Assembly (NCBI GenBank): GCA_947184155.2 | Contig: CAMXCT020000912.1 | Span: forward strand, 17,501-81,500 | Source of the DNA: Cladocopium goreaui | Lineage: Eukaryota > Sar > Dinophyceae > Suessiales > Symbiodiniaceae | DNA length: 64,000 nucleotides | Reading direction: 5' to 3' | Shown: positions 1-10,880 of the stretch, piece by piece | Layout of the letters: every line of letters begins with the position of its first letter | Position numbering within the stretch: position 1 is the stretch's first letter | Program-made: the position numbers and the translations under genes | The notes under the pieces: model-generated | The model's input: only the letters and a program-made list of their open reading frames with translations | Database searches by the model: none | What the model was told of the DNA's origin: nothing

Positions 1-2600
1 CTGGCCCTGAAGGGATTTGACCAAGCTAAGCTGGAAAGGTCGGACATCAATGCGGCCTCTCTTCGACGATCTTAGTTTTCCCCCTTTCGTCCACTGCCCA
101 GAGCTCGACGTGGTTGCTGTTGGAAAAGTCCCTGATGAAGAGCTCCTTGATGGTGCCGTCGGAGAGGTCGGTGTAGGATCCCTTTTTCCATGTTTCGGGC
201 TCCCTTCCTTCTTCACATTCGCCTTCAGCGTCGCGATCTTCGAGATCTTTTCCTTTGTAGTTGGAGAGCTGGGTGAATCCCGGGTTTTTGGGTACGGGCA
301 ATCAGGTCGTAGATGTCCTTCAGCAGAACAGTTCCAGCACCGACCCTTCTTTTGGATTCCATCCCAAGAGTGCTCAAAGCTGAAAGAGTCAGCCCGCTTG
401 CAACCAACAGCAATGCCCTAAAAACGGCACCTCGCCTTCTCAGTTGGAGTTGTAAGAGCTGCTGCTTTCACCAGCCCCTTCTTTTTCACATCAGGCGCAA
501 CCGTTGAGCTCGGAGTTGACACTGTTGAAGTCGTAGTAGGAGTAGGAGTGGCCAACATCAACTGTTTAGCTTCCGCCTGCAAGTGCTCCGCAAACTCAGT
601 CACAGTCGCCGGCATAGGAGTAGGGTCAAGGGCCAATGCCTGTCGCATGCCCGCCACTCGAAAAGCCATGTGTGATCCCCCTACTCTGCATAGAGCGTCT
701 GACCATTTTGACAGCAGGCCCATCAGTGGCAGTGGATCAGGTAGTTGAACTCCAAGTTCTGATGCCCTTCCCAAGTTCCTCCTCCACGTTCTCAGCGTGT
801 TGAGAATCTCCTTGACACCAGCGTTGGCGGTCAACTTGTTTTCATTCAGTTCTCGAAGAAGCACAGTCCTTTCCTGGGCCCCCCCCGGCTGGTACTTGCA
901 AAGCAGGGTGAACACAATCTCCACGCTGCTCATCTTTCTTGAGGCAACAACATCCCTTCGGATTTGTTCCGGCACAGCTGCCAACAACATAGTGACAGCC
1001 CTTTGTTCCGTTCGAGGGAGCTTCTCGGCCTCAGGGTGCGTCTCCACCTTGAGTCTGAGATGCTCCAACGGACTCGCCACACGCCAGAGCTCGTAGTAGC
1101 GCTGTGCTATCGTCAGCGAACACCACGAAGCCGAAGTGCTGTTGAGGTCGGACATCAGTGGCGTTATCACCGCAATCCAATCCCCAAACTCCACCGCAGT
1201 GCAATCCGTCAGTTTGGAAGCTCCAATGTCCTCAGGTTTTCAGTCGAGGCTTCCTCAGAAACCACCATAGGTTGAGAAACTCCAGGAGTCCCAGACATCA
1301 CCATCATTGGCATCGGCTGTTGAACCCCTTGAAGTTGTACCATGGGCGAAACGTAGGAAGGCTGCACAGGCAGACCAGGTGGTGTTTCCAAGCCGCTCAC
1401 ACGTTGGCTTGGCCCATTCCCATCTGCAGTTCTGTATGAACCCCCACTTCCATTCCCAGACACAGCGGCTCCCTTTCTTCGGCCATTTCATTTTTCAGCT
1501 TGTCCTGAACTTCACTCATCGCCTCGATCTCCAGAAGATCCTGATGAGAAAGTCCATCATGAGCCACCAGACGCTGCTCTGCATGTGTCGGCGTCCCCTG
1601 ACCTCCACCATGTTGAGAACCAGAGCCACGGGCCTCACGGTGTGCACCATCGCTCCAAAAAGGGTTGACCTCCACAGGCTGAGCTGGCACCTCTGGTGTC
1701 CTCATCCCATGTTGATCCCGACCACCACCATGCAGTCGTAGGCGCTCAGCTGGCTGAACTTCGGCACAGCAGGACCTTGAAGAGCTCGGCCATCACGTTG
1801 ACCTCGTCCCCAATGTCGCTCCGGCCCACCACCATCGCGTCGTCCAGAGGCTGAAGAGCTCGAGGAGAACCATTGGGTAGAGGTAGAAGATCACAAGGCC
1901 GTAGAGCAAGAGTAGCATCACGAGGAGGTCCAGCAGGTAGTGAGCGGCCCCAAGAGTCGACCACCACCAGCTTGATCTCTTTGATCTACTTCAGGTCCTT
2001 GTCCCGGATCGTCACCCCGTACACCAGCACCTTGAAGCCCATCCCCTCCCTGGAGACCTTGAACATTCCACCATGATGTCCCTGGTCATCACCTCCTTGG
2101 TGTCCAGCTTGACGATGCCTGGCCTTTGTCCAGCTCCTCCCACCGGCACCAAAGTTTGCACCTCAGGCGCATTCGCAAGCAGTGCCAAGGGCGCGACAGC
2201 CTGGCCAGTCCTCATAGCCTCAGCGGCATTGACCAACCACCTCCGCTGCTCCGGCGAAAGCCCCATTGCAGTGCCAGACCCGGCAGCCTCAGTGGCCCCG
2301 ACTGACTTCACCCCAGCACCAGATGCTGCAGGGGGATCATCCTTGTTGAGGTTCTCCAGCAGTTTCATCCAGCATTTGGTCGGCTGTCTTGTCAGCCACA
2401 GCCACAGCCGCAGAAGCCCCTGTTGCAGTTGCACCACCAGGCACCAGCATTGATTGCGAGGACCCACCACCACCTGCCACCTGCAGTGATTGCGAGCTCC
2501 CACCATCACCTGCCACCTGCGCTGATTGCATCACCACATGCTACCCAGCAGCAGCTTCTTCTCGTCGTCGGCGCAGGTCCATTGCGTCAGCACCAGTGAA
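1..2600 (-). pseudogene. Decayed retroelement gag region (dinoflagellate LTR-type polyprotein)
   Basis: Several minus-strand frames together look like one broken gag polyprotein. The best piece (418-1194, 258 aa) is a gag-like helical domain containing FGDWI, then VSREGMGF-like remnants upstream in other frames near 2000-2070, and a segment around 1640 with VNPFWSDGA, a word I associate with dinoflagellate retroelement polyproteins. A further frame at 47-301 continues downstream. Reading requires several frame changes and passes stops, so no intact protein is possible. The window edge cuts the element, and no LTR, integrase or reverse transcriptase is visible here. Assignment to a superfamily (Copia-like versus other) is not secure. 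Confidence 0.6.
418..1194 (-). pseudogene. Gag-like fragment, longest open piece
   Basis: An open frame of 258 codons. Residues 1-200 are a helical, Trp/Leu-rich region typical of gag capsid-like proteins. The C-terminus is Thr/Ser/Pro-rich (about residues 215-235) followed by a Lys-rich patch. No zinc knuckle is seen within the piece. The start codon is internal to the original polyprotein; upstream sequence continues in a different frame, so the ATG is probably not a true start. Confidence 0.55.
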
Positions 2601-2699
2601 CCCTTGGGCTCATAACCTGCGTTGGGACACAGGGACACAGGCCGATACCTTTCGGGTAACCTACCGGACCCTTGGATCTACCTTAGCGCCACAGGTCAC

Positions 2700-5627
2700 C
2701 CGTGTAGCAGCTTGATTTTCTTGAGCGCACGTTGTCGGTAGAGCGCACAAATTTTTGTGCATGTTGTGAAGTGCTGGGGCATGCCATTGCATGTGATGTG
2801 CTATCTGCACAACCGCATATAACAATAAGATATAGAGTGACCTAGATTCCTCCCTCCCCAAGACTACGCATGGTTTTGGTATAGAGCACACGTGGATTTG
2901 CCACTGCAAGAGACGACAGGTCTTTCTGCAAAGGAGCCAGTCTCAGGGTGGATTTTGTGTAGTTTCTTGCACCTGCGCAACCTTATCGATGGCTCCAGGT
3001 TCCAAATGGCATTTGACTTGGGAGTTTCAGCCTGAAAAATCGATCCCTTTGAATCAGTTTCAGCCGAGGAAACGCTTTGATGCATTGTTCTGAGCAGCTG
3101 AATTTTGAAATATTCTGCACTTCTGTCAGCTGCAAGTTGCCGTTTCTCATACTTTCGAAATCGTATTGATTGATGGATCAACTGTTCATTGAACATGGCA
3201 TCAAAGTGATGGAGGGATTAACGGTAGGTGATTCTTCAAATGTTGTTGTTTTTCATCATTGTCATCCAATTTTCATTCCGTCTCTCTGCGGCCTCCGCAA
3301 CTCGGAGATGGCCAAACGTCAGCATCTTAGCCAAAAAAGGGACCTAAGAGGATACCAAGCAGACTAATTAGTTTCAAGTTTTCTGATCCTTTGAAACAGT
3401 TTTCAGCTCGTTTCTCACCGAAATCTATGCCTAGTTTCCCGAACTGAGGCATTGATTCTGAAAGATGTGGGCCACTGACGGGGTGAACTTTAAAAGAAAC
3501 TGCCGGGTTTGCTCTCACCAAGGTCGACTGCAGAACAGAACCGGAAAAGGTATACCGAAACATTTTTGAAACCGACAATTTTTTCCTAGTCTAAAGTTGG
3601 ACATCTTCAGGTTGAGAAGGGATGAACGGATAACAACGGATATATGAGATCTTCAGAGAGCTACCCTGCAAGAAAGACCAACGCTGTGTGGTGCAGGATA
3701 GAAGATGCAACTCTCTGGCAACACGATCAAGTCGGTCAACTGTTCGAAATCCAGTTTAGTTTGCGATGTGTACTCTATTTGCCTCAGTTGATCACAAGTG
3801 CTGTCAAAGAGAACCCAATGCAGACACAACCCTATTCCAGCATCGAACACTCACATGCTGCTACCAGCAGCCACAATTCACTGCGAGGGGATCCATGGAA
3901 CATATGAAGATATGACAACAGGATTGTTATCTCCTGAGGCTGTCCTTGTTTCATTCGGTCGATTTGGTGCTTCTGCTTCAGCCCACGAGGGCATGTTGTT
4001 TTGGATCTAGCATGTCAGGACAGGTTTCATGGTGGTCTCACATGCCGCGCTGCCGTTGGAGCTTAGATAGCCCGAGCCCGCGACAGCATGCCAAAAGCGC
4101 CAGGAACCCTTTGGCATGTTTGATGTTCACAGAACTTTGAACATGACCTTTGGCAGCATTTGATGATTCTAATTGATGTTGATGATTTCGATGTTTGATT
4201 GAACCAGTTGTCGAAATCTTTACGTGGTGCTCTTGGCAGGCCTCACGCTGCCTGAGGGGAAGGTCCGAGTTGCCTGTGGGCATTGTTCTTGCTTTTTGAA
4301 ACGGAACGAACTGGTGCTGTTATGATAATTTTCAGCACGTTGATTTTGAACGTCATCAAAATCTTGTTCGCAGGATGGCGGCTATCCCAGCTACCCTGTC
4401 CTACAACTCGGAAGTTGACAGTGTCAAAATGACGAGTTGACATACATCTGAAGGATTTTGCTTTAGAGACAACCAAAATGGTGGAAATTTGCATGGTCAA
4501 CATTTGCATGTTTCGTTCTGAGGCTTCTCCGACCAAGACACCTCTTTCGAACATGGCAAGGTTGTTCCGAAAGGTGCGGCCACCCTGGTGAGACGAAAGT
4601 GTCATTGCACGTGTGACAGAATTCAATGATTGTTCAATGTCCTTGCAAAGATGGGTGAAATGCTGAAGTGACAAAGAAACACGATGAAATATGAGGAGAC
4701 AGGATCATGATATGTCATTGTTTCATTCAGGGACCTATTTCGCTGAAAGTGGGTGATCCCGAGCTGTGGATTCTGTGGATGTCGTTTCGATTTGTTTCGC
4801 CCCAGGGAACACAAGCTGTTGTGATTGACGATGCGCATCACCAGAGGTGTGAAGATTTGCAAGTCCAGGCGAGCTTTCGATTGAGCAACATGACAACATG
4901 ATCCATATACGTCATCGACATACATCGACATGCCGTACATGCCAACAATTTCCGGACTTGCCAGGAGAAAAGCATCCTGAGGAATTTTTGGCTGCTCTTG
5001 ATTGTGACTGCAGTTTGGGGCACAGTCTGACCTTAATGCTGGATGAACACAGGACGGAATTTGGTTGTGACTGTTTCTCATCTTTGGGATTGAGAAGGTA
5101 ACAAGGTGAATTACGACTCACGACCATTTGTGTTGGTCGCACTCCAAAAATCCAACAAAAAAATCCCGCGTCATTTTGTCATTTCAACCAAAAAACAGAT
5201 CTGCGCCATTTCTAGACCTTAAACTAATTGATCAAACATACCCATTAACATATATCCATCATCATCAGGGAATGGGCAGTATGGTTCAAATCCCTGGTGC
5301 ACTGGTTTGCATGTCAACACAATTTTTCGTGCCCCAGTTCATATCCATATCAACATCGGTAATATGGTCGCATTGGTGGCAGCACTTTGATGGGTACATA
5401 GCATCTTGAAGCATTTTGCCAATGTTGAAATCACAAGTTGTGACTAAATCTCCACTTCAGATTGTCAAAATAAATCACTACTTGTATCACCACATGTCAT
5501 GGTAAAATTCACCTTTTTCGATATTCAAATCTCAAATTCTGGTAAATCCAAGTCTCATCCCGAGTCTCATCCCGAGTCTCATCCCATTTATCGAAATATT
5601 TCTCCGAAACGTTCGTTTGGTGCCGAG
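2700..5627. other. Stretch without a recognised gene
   Basis: No exon or RNA gene could be supported. The stretch probably holds the upstream region and possibly early exons of the CLC gene, because the first exon recognised (5628) already encodes a membrane helix. Open frames on both strands near 4620-5080 have no recognisable motif. Confidence 0.5.
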
Positions 5628-5710
5628 ATCCTGTCGAGTTCGCTGAGTTTCCTCATCGACCGTTTCACCTGGGCGGCGGGCCTCCTTCGCCACACCCTGA
5701 CGCTCGGAGC
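5628..5710 (+). CDS. CLC exon, early membrane helix (probable)
   Basis: Encodes LSFLIDRFTWAAGLL-type hydrophobic sequence after a gccgag acceptor. Ending at a GC donor (5711) leaves phase 2, which joins exactly to the next exon. It is the first exon I can see; earlier exons are not identified. Similarity alone is weak here; the phase match raises confidence. Confidence 0.55.
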
Positions 5711-5932
5711 GCCGTGCCATGGCAGATCGGCTTTTGAGCGGCGGAATTTTCTGGAGAATCCCTCCAGTTTCCATCTGTTTCCACTGGTTCCCTTGGTGTC
5801 TTGCGTTGAATGGTTGGATAAATGATGATAAATGATGATAAATGATGATAAATGATGAAAAATGAATGGAGAATTGGATGGTTGGATGGTTGTTGCCTGA
5901 TCACGTGATATCATGTCTGTTGCCAATCTGAG

Positions 5933-5984
5933 GTTGAAAGCCATAGGCTTCAACGTGGGCTTGGCGTGTTTGGCTCGCATCATC
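5933..5984 (+). CDS. CLC exon, helix before the GSGxP loop
   Basis: Encodes GFNVGLACLARII after a tctgag acceptor, ending at a GT donor in phase 0 that joins the GSGFPEMK exon. Position and hydrophobic character fit the CLC helix that precedes the first anion-binding loop. Confidence 0.7.
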
Positions 5985-6255
5985 GTCAGACCCACGGTCC
6001 GGACACTCAAGAGTGCTGTTACACAACTCAGGATTCATCTTTTGAATCAATGAGTCGAGGATTTTAGGATTTTGGGATTTAGGCGTGTTTTTTTTGGGTG
6101 GCTGCAAACACCCAACGGTATTATATACAAGGGGGCAAGCCAGAGTGGCCTTATTGTACTCACTATTGACTAACGACTCACGACATGGTAGCATGGTTTG
6201 AACATCCAGTGTAGTCACTATAAACACTGAGCTGGGCAGCTGACTGGCTGCTGAG

Positions 6256-6291
6256 ATGGAAGCCGAAGGGAGCGGTTTTCCCGAGATGAAG
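6256..6291 (+). CDS. CLC exon with GSGFPEMK anion-site motif
   Basis: A 36-base exon encoding MEAEGSGFPEMK, matching the CLC signature GSGIPE(M/V)K. The Ser of GSG is the chloride-coordinating residue in known CLC proteins; plant nitrate-preferring forms have Pro there. GT donor, phase 0 at both ends. Confidence 0.92.
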
Positions 6292-6524
6292 GTGCGACGG
6301 GTCACCACGACATCAGACTGTAGTGCTTGCACACATTTTTTTTGAGAATATATAACCATATGACAAGTATATGAGACATATTTGATTGATGATTTAGGAT
6401 TTCTTTGATAAGATTTGTAAAGAACTGGACGATTTTGGTGATATCTCAACCTTTCCTTGTATGCAGCTTGTATGATGTTGTATTGATATCAACCCCTTTA
6501 TCAACCCCTTTGAAGCATTCCATG

Positions 6525-6596
6525 TCACAAGAGTGTCACAAGAGTGTCACAAGAGTGTCACAAGAGTGTCACAAGAGTGTCACAAGAGTGTCACAG
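6525..6596 (+). repeat. 11-bp tandem array (gagtgtcacaa) ending at a splice acceptor
   Basis: About six head-to-tail copies of an 11-bp unit fill the end of the intron. The last copy supplies the tcacag that serves as acceptor for the exon at 6597. Confidence 0.9.
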
Positions 6597-6643
6597 GCGA
6601 TGCTCTTTGGAAAGGTGCTTTTCAATTACCTGACCCTCCGAGT
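6597..6643 (+). CDS. CLC exon, MLFGKVLFNYLTLR
   Basis: Encodes the segment that follows GSGxPEMK in CLC proteins (compare the family pattern xLRGxxLxxYLTxxT). The donor at 6644 leaves two bases that combine with the first base of the exon at 6927 to keep the frame. Confidence 0.88.
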
Positions 6644-6926
6644 GTGCGACCCTCAGATTCACCTCAAGTTTCACCTCAACTCACCTCAAGTTTCTTTGTT
6701 TTGGAGTGGCAATTTGTTTGATTAAGTGCAATCCAATTGAATGGCAACATTGGCAACCTTCAGTCCAAACTGCACTTAATACCACTTCAAATGTTTCAAG
6801 AACAGAAACATGAGGAGAAGTCAAATCCGTCAAATTTGTCAAAACGTGTCTCAGGTGTCACATCTCTTTGCATCTCTTGGGATCTCTTGGGTGTCTCGAA
6901 GTGTCTCGTCACGTGAAATGTCTCAG

Positions 6927-6987
6927 GTTGATCTCCAAAGCCCTGGCGCTTTCGCTGGGCGTTGGGGCCGGTTTGCCCTTGGGCAAG
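6927..6987 (+). CDS. CLC exon, LISKALALSLGVGAGLPLGK
   Basis: Encodes the helix ending in the gating loop GLPLGKEGP. The exon ends after AAG at a GA dinucleotide donor (gagacg). The next exon begins GAGGGCCCC, so the glutamate codon is restored exactly. This is one of the clearest non-GT donors in the window. Confidence 0.9.
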
Positions 6988-7008
6988 GAGACGACATGAG
7001 ACGATGAC

Positions 7009-7058
7009 GGTTACGACCAGTTACGACCAGTTACGACCAGTTACGACCTGCTACGACC
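7009..7058 (+). repeat. 10-bp tandem array (ttacgaccag)
   Basis: Four to five direct copies of a decamer inside a CLC intron. No gaps or spacers between units. Confidence 0.85.
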
Positions 7059-7178
7059 GTGTATGGTGAACATGAAGGTCAAAATTTGGGTGAAACTGAA
7101 CAAACTTCTGCATCTCTTTGAGGATAACCACATTTTCCCTACATTTTCTCTACATGTTCTCTTGACGGTGAGCCTGAG

Positions 7179-7202
7179 GAGGGCCCCAATGTTCACCTGG
7201 CA
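7179..7202 (+). CDS. CLC micro-exon EGPNVHLA with gating glutamate
   Basis: A 24-base exon after cctgag and before a GT donor. The first Glu is the gating/proton-coupling external glutamate of the CLC family. Phase 0 at both ends. Confidence 0.9.
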
Positions 7203-7318
7203 GTGGGAGCCTTGGTTCCAGAGATTTCCAAGGTCTGGAAATTTCCCAACTTCCGATATTTCCATAGTTCTCTGGTACCCCATAGTTCTCCATAGTTCCA
7301 GTTCTGGCCCTGTCCAAG

Positions 7319-7481
7319 GCCTGCATCGCCCGTGTGATTCACCCGTCCTTCTTCGAGAAACGCGTCCAGAGTTCCCACGGCGCCCACGGCGCTGGTGGCA
7401 GCGGCGTGGGCTCCGCGGTGTCGAAGCTGCTGCTGGCCGCGTGCTCCGTGGGCGTCGGCGCCTCCTTCTCCGCGCCCATCG
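7319..7481 (+). CDS. CLC exon, ACIARVIHPSFF to KLLLAACSVGVGASFSAPIG
   Basis: The longest CLC exon (163 bases). It matches the family stretch that follows the gating loop and runs into the GAPIGGVLFSLEV motif. A Gly/Ser/His-rich linker (about 12 residues) sits in the middle where other CLCs have a charged loop. The GT donor splits the second Gly codon. Confidence 0.93.
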
Positions 7482-7526
7482 GTGCGGCGGGAACCTTGTT
7501 GAAACTTGTTGAACTCCCCAAATGGT

Positions 7527-7596
7527 ATCATTTCATGTCATTTCATGTCATTTCATGTCATTTCATGTCATTTCATGTCATTTCATGTCATTTCAT
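7527..7596 (+). repeat. 10-bp tandem array (tttcatgtca)
   Basis: Seven near-perfect decamer copies in a CLC intron, immediately downstream of the exon ending at 7481. Confidence 0.92.
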
Positions 7597-8148
7597 GCGG
7601 TCGCTATGTGCTCGTGATTTGGTTGTTGATGATTGGTGGGGAACCATTTTTGATGGGATATTTCTATATATTTCTTAGATGTTTTGCATGTTTTAGATGA
7701 GCAAAAGGTTTTCCACTTAGATGGATTGTGTTGGTGCCTGTGGTGCCTCGGACAAAGGCAAGATGGATTTGTTTGTGAACACGTGAGCACCTTGCCTTGG
7801 ACAAAGAGACTTTGGAAGAGATGAAGAGTTGGAAAGATGAAGACGTGGATGAAGAGACTGAAGAAAGATGAATTGAGACCTGGAGAATCGTGGAGATATA
7901 GATGAAGGATGATGAAGGTAGAGAATGAAGACAATGAAGCTGATAACAGGAGCAACATTCAATAAAGTATCCTTTGATAACTTTTCTTCTTTTCAACATT
8001 TCCATTTCATTTTCGATGACTGGAGAGTTGAAGCAGCAACTGTTGCATGCTGTTGCAACGTGTTCGGAGATATGTTGGTGCTTCCACCCTTCGTTTGCAT
8101 CCACAACAACTCCACACTTGGGCGTCGCCTTGTTGCCAGACATTGCAG

Positions 8149-8186
8149 GTGGCGTGATCTTTGCTTTGGAGTTGATGTTGCCGCAG
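8149..8186 (+). CDS. CLC exon GGVIFALELMLPQ
   Basis: Completes the APIGGVxFxLE motif. Acceptor attgcag; the two leading bases complete Gly. It ends CCGCAG before a GC donor. Confidence 0.92.
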
Positions 8187-8430
8187 GCGATTGCCGTGTG
8201 ATCAATCTCCAGATTCACATCATGTGTCATTTGTTGCGGTAAGACAAGGACTTAAAATGCTAAGTATTTCCTACTATTTCATACTCTTTCATCATCCACA
8301 GCAGAGATTGCAGAGATCAGCAGCATTTCATGTGGTGGTCACGATTGGTCAACGATGTGGTCACTTTACGTCACTTTGACATCTTTGTGAAACCCCACAT
8401 GTCGTTTTCCCGTCGTGTCAGCTGTGTCAG

Positions 8431-8577
8431 ACCTACGACGCCTTCGCCTACTGGGGCTGCTTCACGGCCGGGGTGGTGGGCGCCATCACCTACGCCGTGG
8501 AACGGACGCTGACCTCGGGCTCCGTGCGGCTGCTGCCGTTGATCAGTGCCTCAACGGCCTCAACGGATCCACATTGG
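8431..8577 (+). CDS. CLC exon TYDAFAYWGCF to STDPHW
   Basis: Encodes the following membrane helix (TYDAFAYWGCFTAGVVGAIT) and the start of the linker before helix K. It has 49 codons, phase 0 at both ends, and a canonical GT donor (gtgagc). Confidence 0.88.
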
Positions 8578-8799
8578 GTGAGCCAAATTGACTCAAAATG
8601 ATGAAACATGATGAAACAACAAACATCAACAAAAAACAAAAAATATTCAAATAACCTTTAAATAACTGCCTTTTGTGCTTGGATTCTCCATGCATTAAAT
8701 TGCTCCAGCCTCTAGCTGTGAAGAATCCTGAGAGATCCTCTGAACATTGATTCTAAACCGATTCTTTCAAGTTTTTTTTTGGTTTTCACTGGTCTCCAG

Positions 8800-8831
8800 C
8801 TGGTTGACTATGACTTGGTGTTCACCACGGG
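8800..8831 (+). CDS. CLC exon LVDYDLVFTTG
   Basis: A short exon after ctccag that leads into the helix-K motif of the next exon. Exact donor and acceptor are ambiguous by one base (GT at 8832 with the next exon starting 9204, or one base earlier with 9203). Confidence 0.75.
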
Positions 8832-8977
8832 GTACGGTACCCCAAAAGCCCATGGTTGATCATCACTTTCCCCAAGAAGATAGCTGTTTTGAATTGTTTT
8901 GATATATTCTGATTATCTAACGATCCGATATTATCTGGTACGATAATCTCATAGGATCCCCCATTTCACAAAACTGA

Positions 8978-9102
8978 ATCATTGGGCCGTGGCTACGACA
9001 GAGGCTCCAACGTGCTTCCGGGAGAAGGAGTTGACACCGACTATCCCGTGATGCGGCTGGCCATCGACATCGTTTTAGGCGCACGGAGATCTCCACGGAA
9101 GG
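8978..9102 (+). other. Exon-like open segment between two CLC exons, unassigned
   Basis: A G+C-rich frame containing RGSNVLPGEGVD and DYPVMRLAIDIV, ending AAG before gtgtgt. It stands out from the AT-rich flanks like an exon, but the CLC exons on either side join in frame without it. It could be a cassette exon or a relic. Confidence 0.35.
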
Positions 9103-9203
9103 TGTGTCTCAACATGGGAATATTTGGGAATGACGGGAATGGAAAAGAATGGGAATCGTTTCACAAATGAAAACACCATGTGTTTCAACTTTGCTGTGCC
9201 AGG

Positions 9204-9249
9204 TGTGCTCTGTGGCTTGGCTGGTGGTACCTGGGACGCTAGGCTGCAA
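9204..9249 (+). CDS. CLC exon with helix-K motif VLCGLAGGTW
   Basis: Encodes GVLCGLAGGTWDARLQ (the first Gly split across the intron), matching the family motif LGVxGGLxGxxF. GT donor after CAA, phase 0. Confidence 0.85.
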
Positions 9250-9378
9250 GTTATGAAACGCTGAGCTGAACTTCACTTGGTCTCTGGAGTCGTCTCTCGC
9301 TCTTCCGAATATCCAAGCGTTTCGTCTTGATTTGTCCCCTGAACCTTTCGCCTTTTCTTGAAAAGACACAGTGCAGTC

Positions 9379-9437
9379 TGCAAGATCTGCAAGATCTGCA
9401 AGATCTGCAAGATCTGCAAGATCTGCAAGATCTGCAA
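9379..9437 (+). repeat. 9-bp tandem array (aagatctgc)
   Basis: About six to seven direct copies of a nonamer in a CLC intron. Confidence 0.9.
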
Positions 9438-9719
9438 TGCCTTCAGAGGTAGGTCTTTTCGGTCCTTGGTTCGGGTGCCTTCAGGTCAGATGCCATTCCT
9501 ACACTGCGACGGAACTCAGCATTTGAAGCAAAGAAAAACAGAGAAAACCCTTTGGTCATGAGAAATGTTGATTGACTTTGCGTGAAGATGCGGAAAGGGC
9601 TTAAGGTTCCTGCTGAACTTTTCTTGAAATTTCCATTTGACAGAATTTTCCATCTGAAAACTGGTATCTCATGACTCCAAAAGGATCTCCATATTTTCCC
9701 AGATCTGTTCCGAGCTGAG

Positions 9720-9767
9720 GCCGGGGTCTTGAAGCGCTGGCGCCTGCGAGAAGCACCGCTGCCGCAG
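9720..9767 (+). CDS. CLC exon AGVLKRWRLREAPLPQ
   Basis: Sixteen codons encoding the basic loop that follows helix K (family pattern LRxxRWR). Acceptor gctgag, GT donor, phase 0 at both ends. It joins in frame to the exon at 23371, which lies 13.6 kb downstream beyond the antisense LINE. Confidence 0.78.
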
Positions 9768-10093
9768 GTGGCAGCCTGGAGCTCGGATCGGCACGGTGCT
9801 GCCGGTGCCCCCATCACGGCCGAAATGGATCAGTGATCCATATGGATCGATGTCCATATCGATGTCCAGATGTCCATATATTACATAATATCAATATATT
9901 TGTTTTGGCTCGGGCACACAGATGCGTAACTGGACGCTGCGGCCTGCACATCAATTCTGTGCTGCCGGTTCCACCATGCAGCAGCCGCTGACTGAATCAA
10001 ATAAGATGGCAAATTGAAACAACTCGAAAAAAGAGTGCACCAAACAAGCAAACAATCAAGCCAAATGAAGGAAATAAGCAAGAAAATTCCAAG
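9768..10093. other. Intron flank and presumed 3' end of the antisense LINE
   Basis: No gene seen. The LINE coding region stops at about 10094. The element's 3' untranslated end must lie within this stretch, but no poly-A tail or target duplication could be fixed. Confidence 0.4.
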
Positions 10094-10880
10094 TCAGCCG
10101 GCATAGTCTGGACCGATGTGTTCTCCATATTCTGCACACATCATGGAGGCACAGCGGTCCGCAAAGCTAATCGGAACAGTGACAGATGGGTCACTCGCGC
10201 ACTGTCCTATAGCAGCCAGGATACCTTCAGCCAAGCCTCCGTTCAGGGATGGCGGGTATTCCTTCAAAACTGAGGTGGACCAGCCTCCAGCTTGGTCCCT
10301 TCCGATAGAGATACCCTTTGGTAACTCTCGGGTAATCTGCCACTTGCGCAGTGCTTGTCTCATGTCAGGCGCATTCACAAGCAAAAAAGACGTTGAACTT
10401 GGGGGATTTGCACCCCAAAGACCCTGTGCCAATGAAACAAGTTCAATGCCTGGCAGAGACAAAAGCAAGGCCAAAATCGGTGTCCGCCAAATGGAAACAG
10501 ATTCCTCAGAGGTCGGCGCTGCCGGGTGCTCAAGCGCTGCCACACCACCAACGCAATAGAGCATGACGACCGCTTCCAAGATGAAGCCCATGAGGTCATT
10601 GCCCACGCGGATCTGCCTCAGTTCCTTCAAACGGAGTGAAGGATGGCCCCACGGAGTCTCCGGGACGCGCAAAACTCTTGGGGCAAAAGCATGATCTGCG
10701 ATGGAGCGTTCCCTGGCCTGCGACCAGGTCTCGCAAGGAGGACCGCCAATAATGGCTACCACCCATCGAGCATGAATTGCGCCTAGCCAGAAGTCTCTGG
10801 TTTGCGGTCGCGATATGTCGCCCCACGTGGAGTCTATGACCACATCGAGTGAAATGACAAAGAGTTGTACATGCAGCTAA
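10094..10880 (-). CDS. C-terminal methyltransferase-like domain of the LINE
   Basis: The frame ending at 10094 contains VVIDSTWGDIS and IIGGPPCETWSQAR. The second resembles motif IV (GGPPCQxxS) of cytosine-C5 DNA methyltransferases, including the catalytic Cys. Just upstream, in the frame of the RT ORF, lies VLHAFSGRRRCGDFQ, which resembles motif I (FSGxGG). One single-base frameshift near 10876 separates them. The motif VI ENV is not found; EHP occurs instead. The domain is common at the ends of dinoflagellate LINE-like proteins in my memory. Enzymatic activity is not established. Confidence 0.6.

Noticed and set aside
4838..5080. Minus-strand frame with a YVDD word resembling a reverse transcriptase active site
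   Set aside because: No other RT motif surrounds it and the frame is short.
7527..7596. Regular repeats that could suggest a CRISPR array
   Set aside because: Units are directly adjacent without spacers, and the context is a eukaryotic intron.
9901..9915. ttttggctc resembling the core of the dinoflagellate spliced leader
   Set aside because: Only nine bases match and the sequence is not followed by a retroposed exon; chance is likely.
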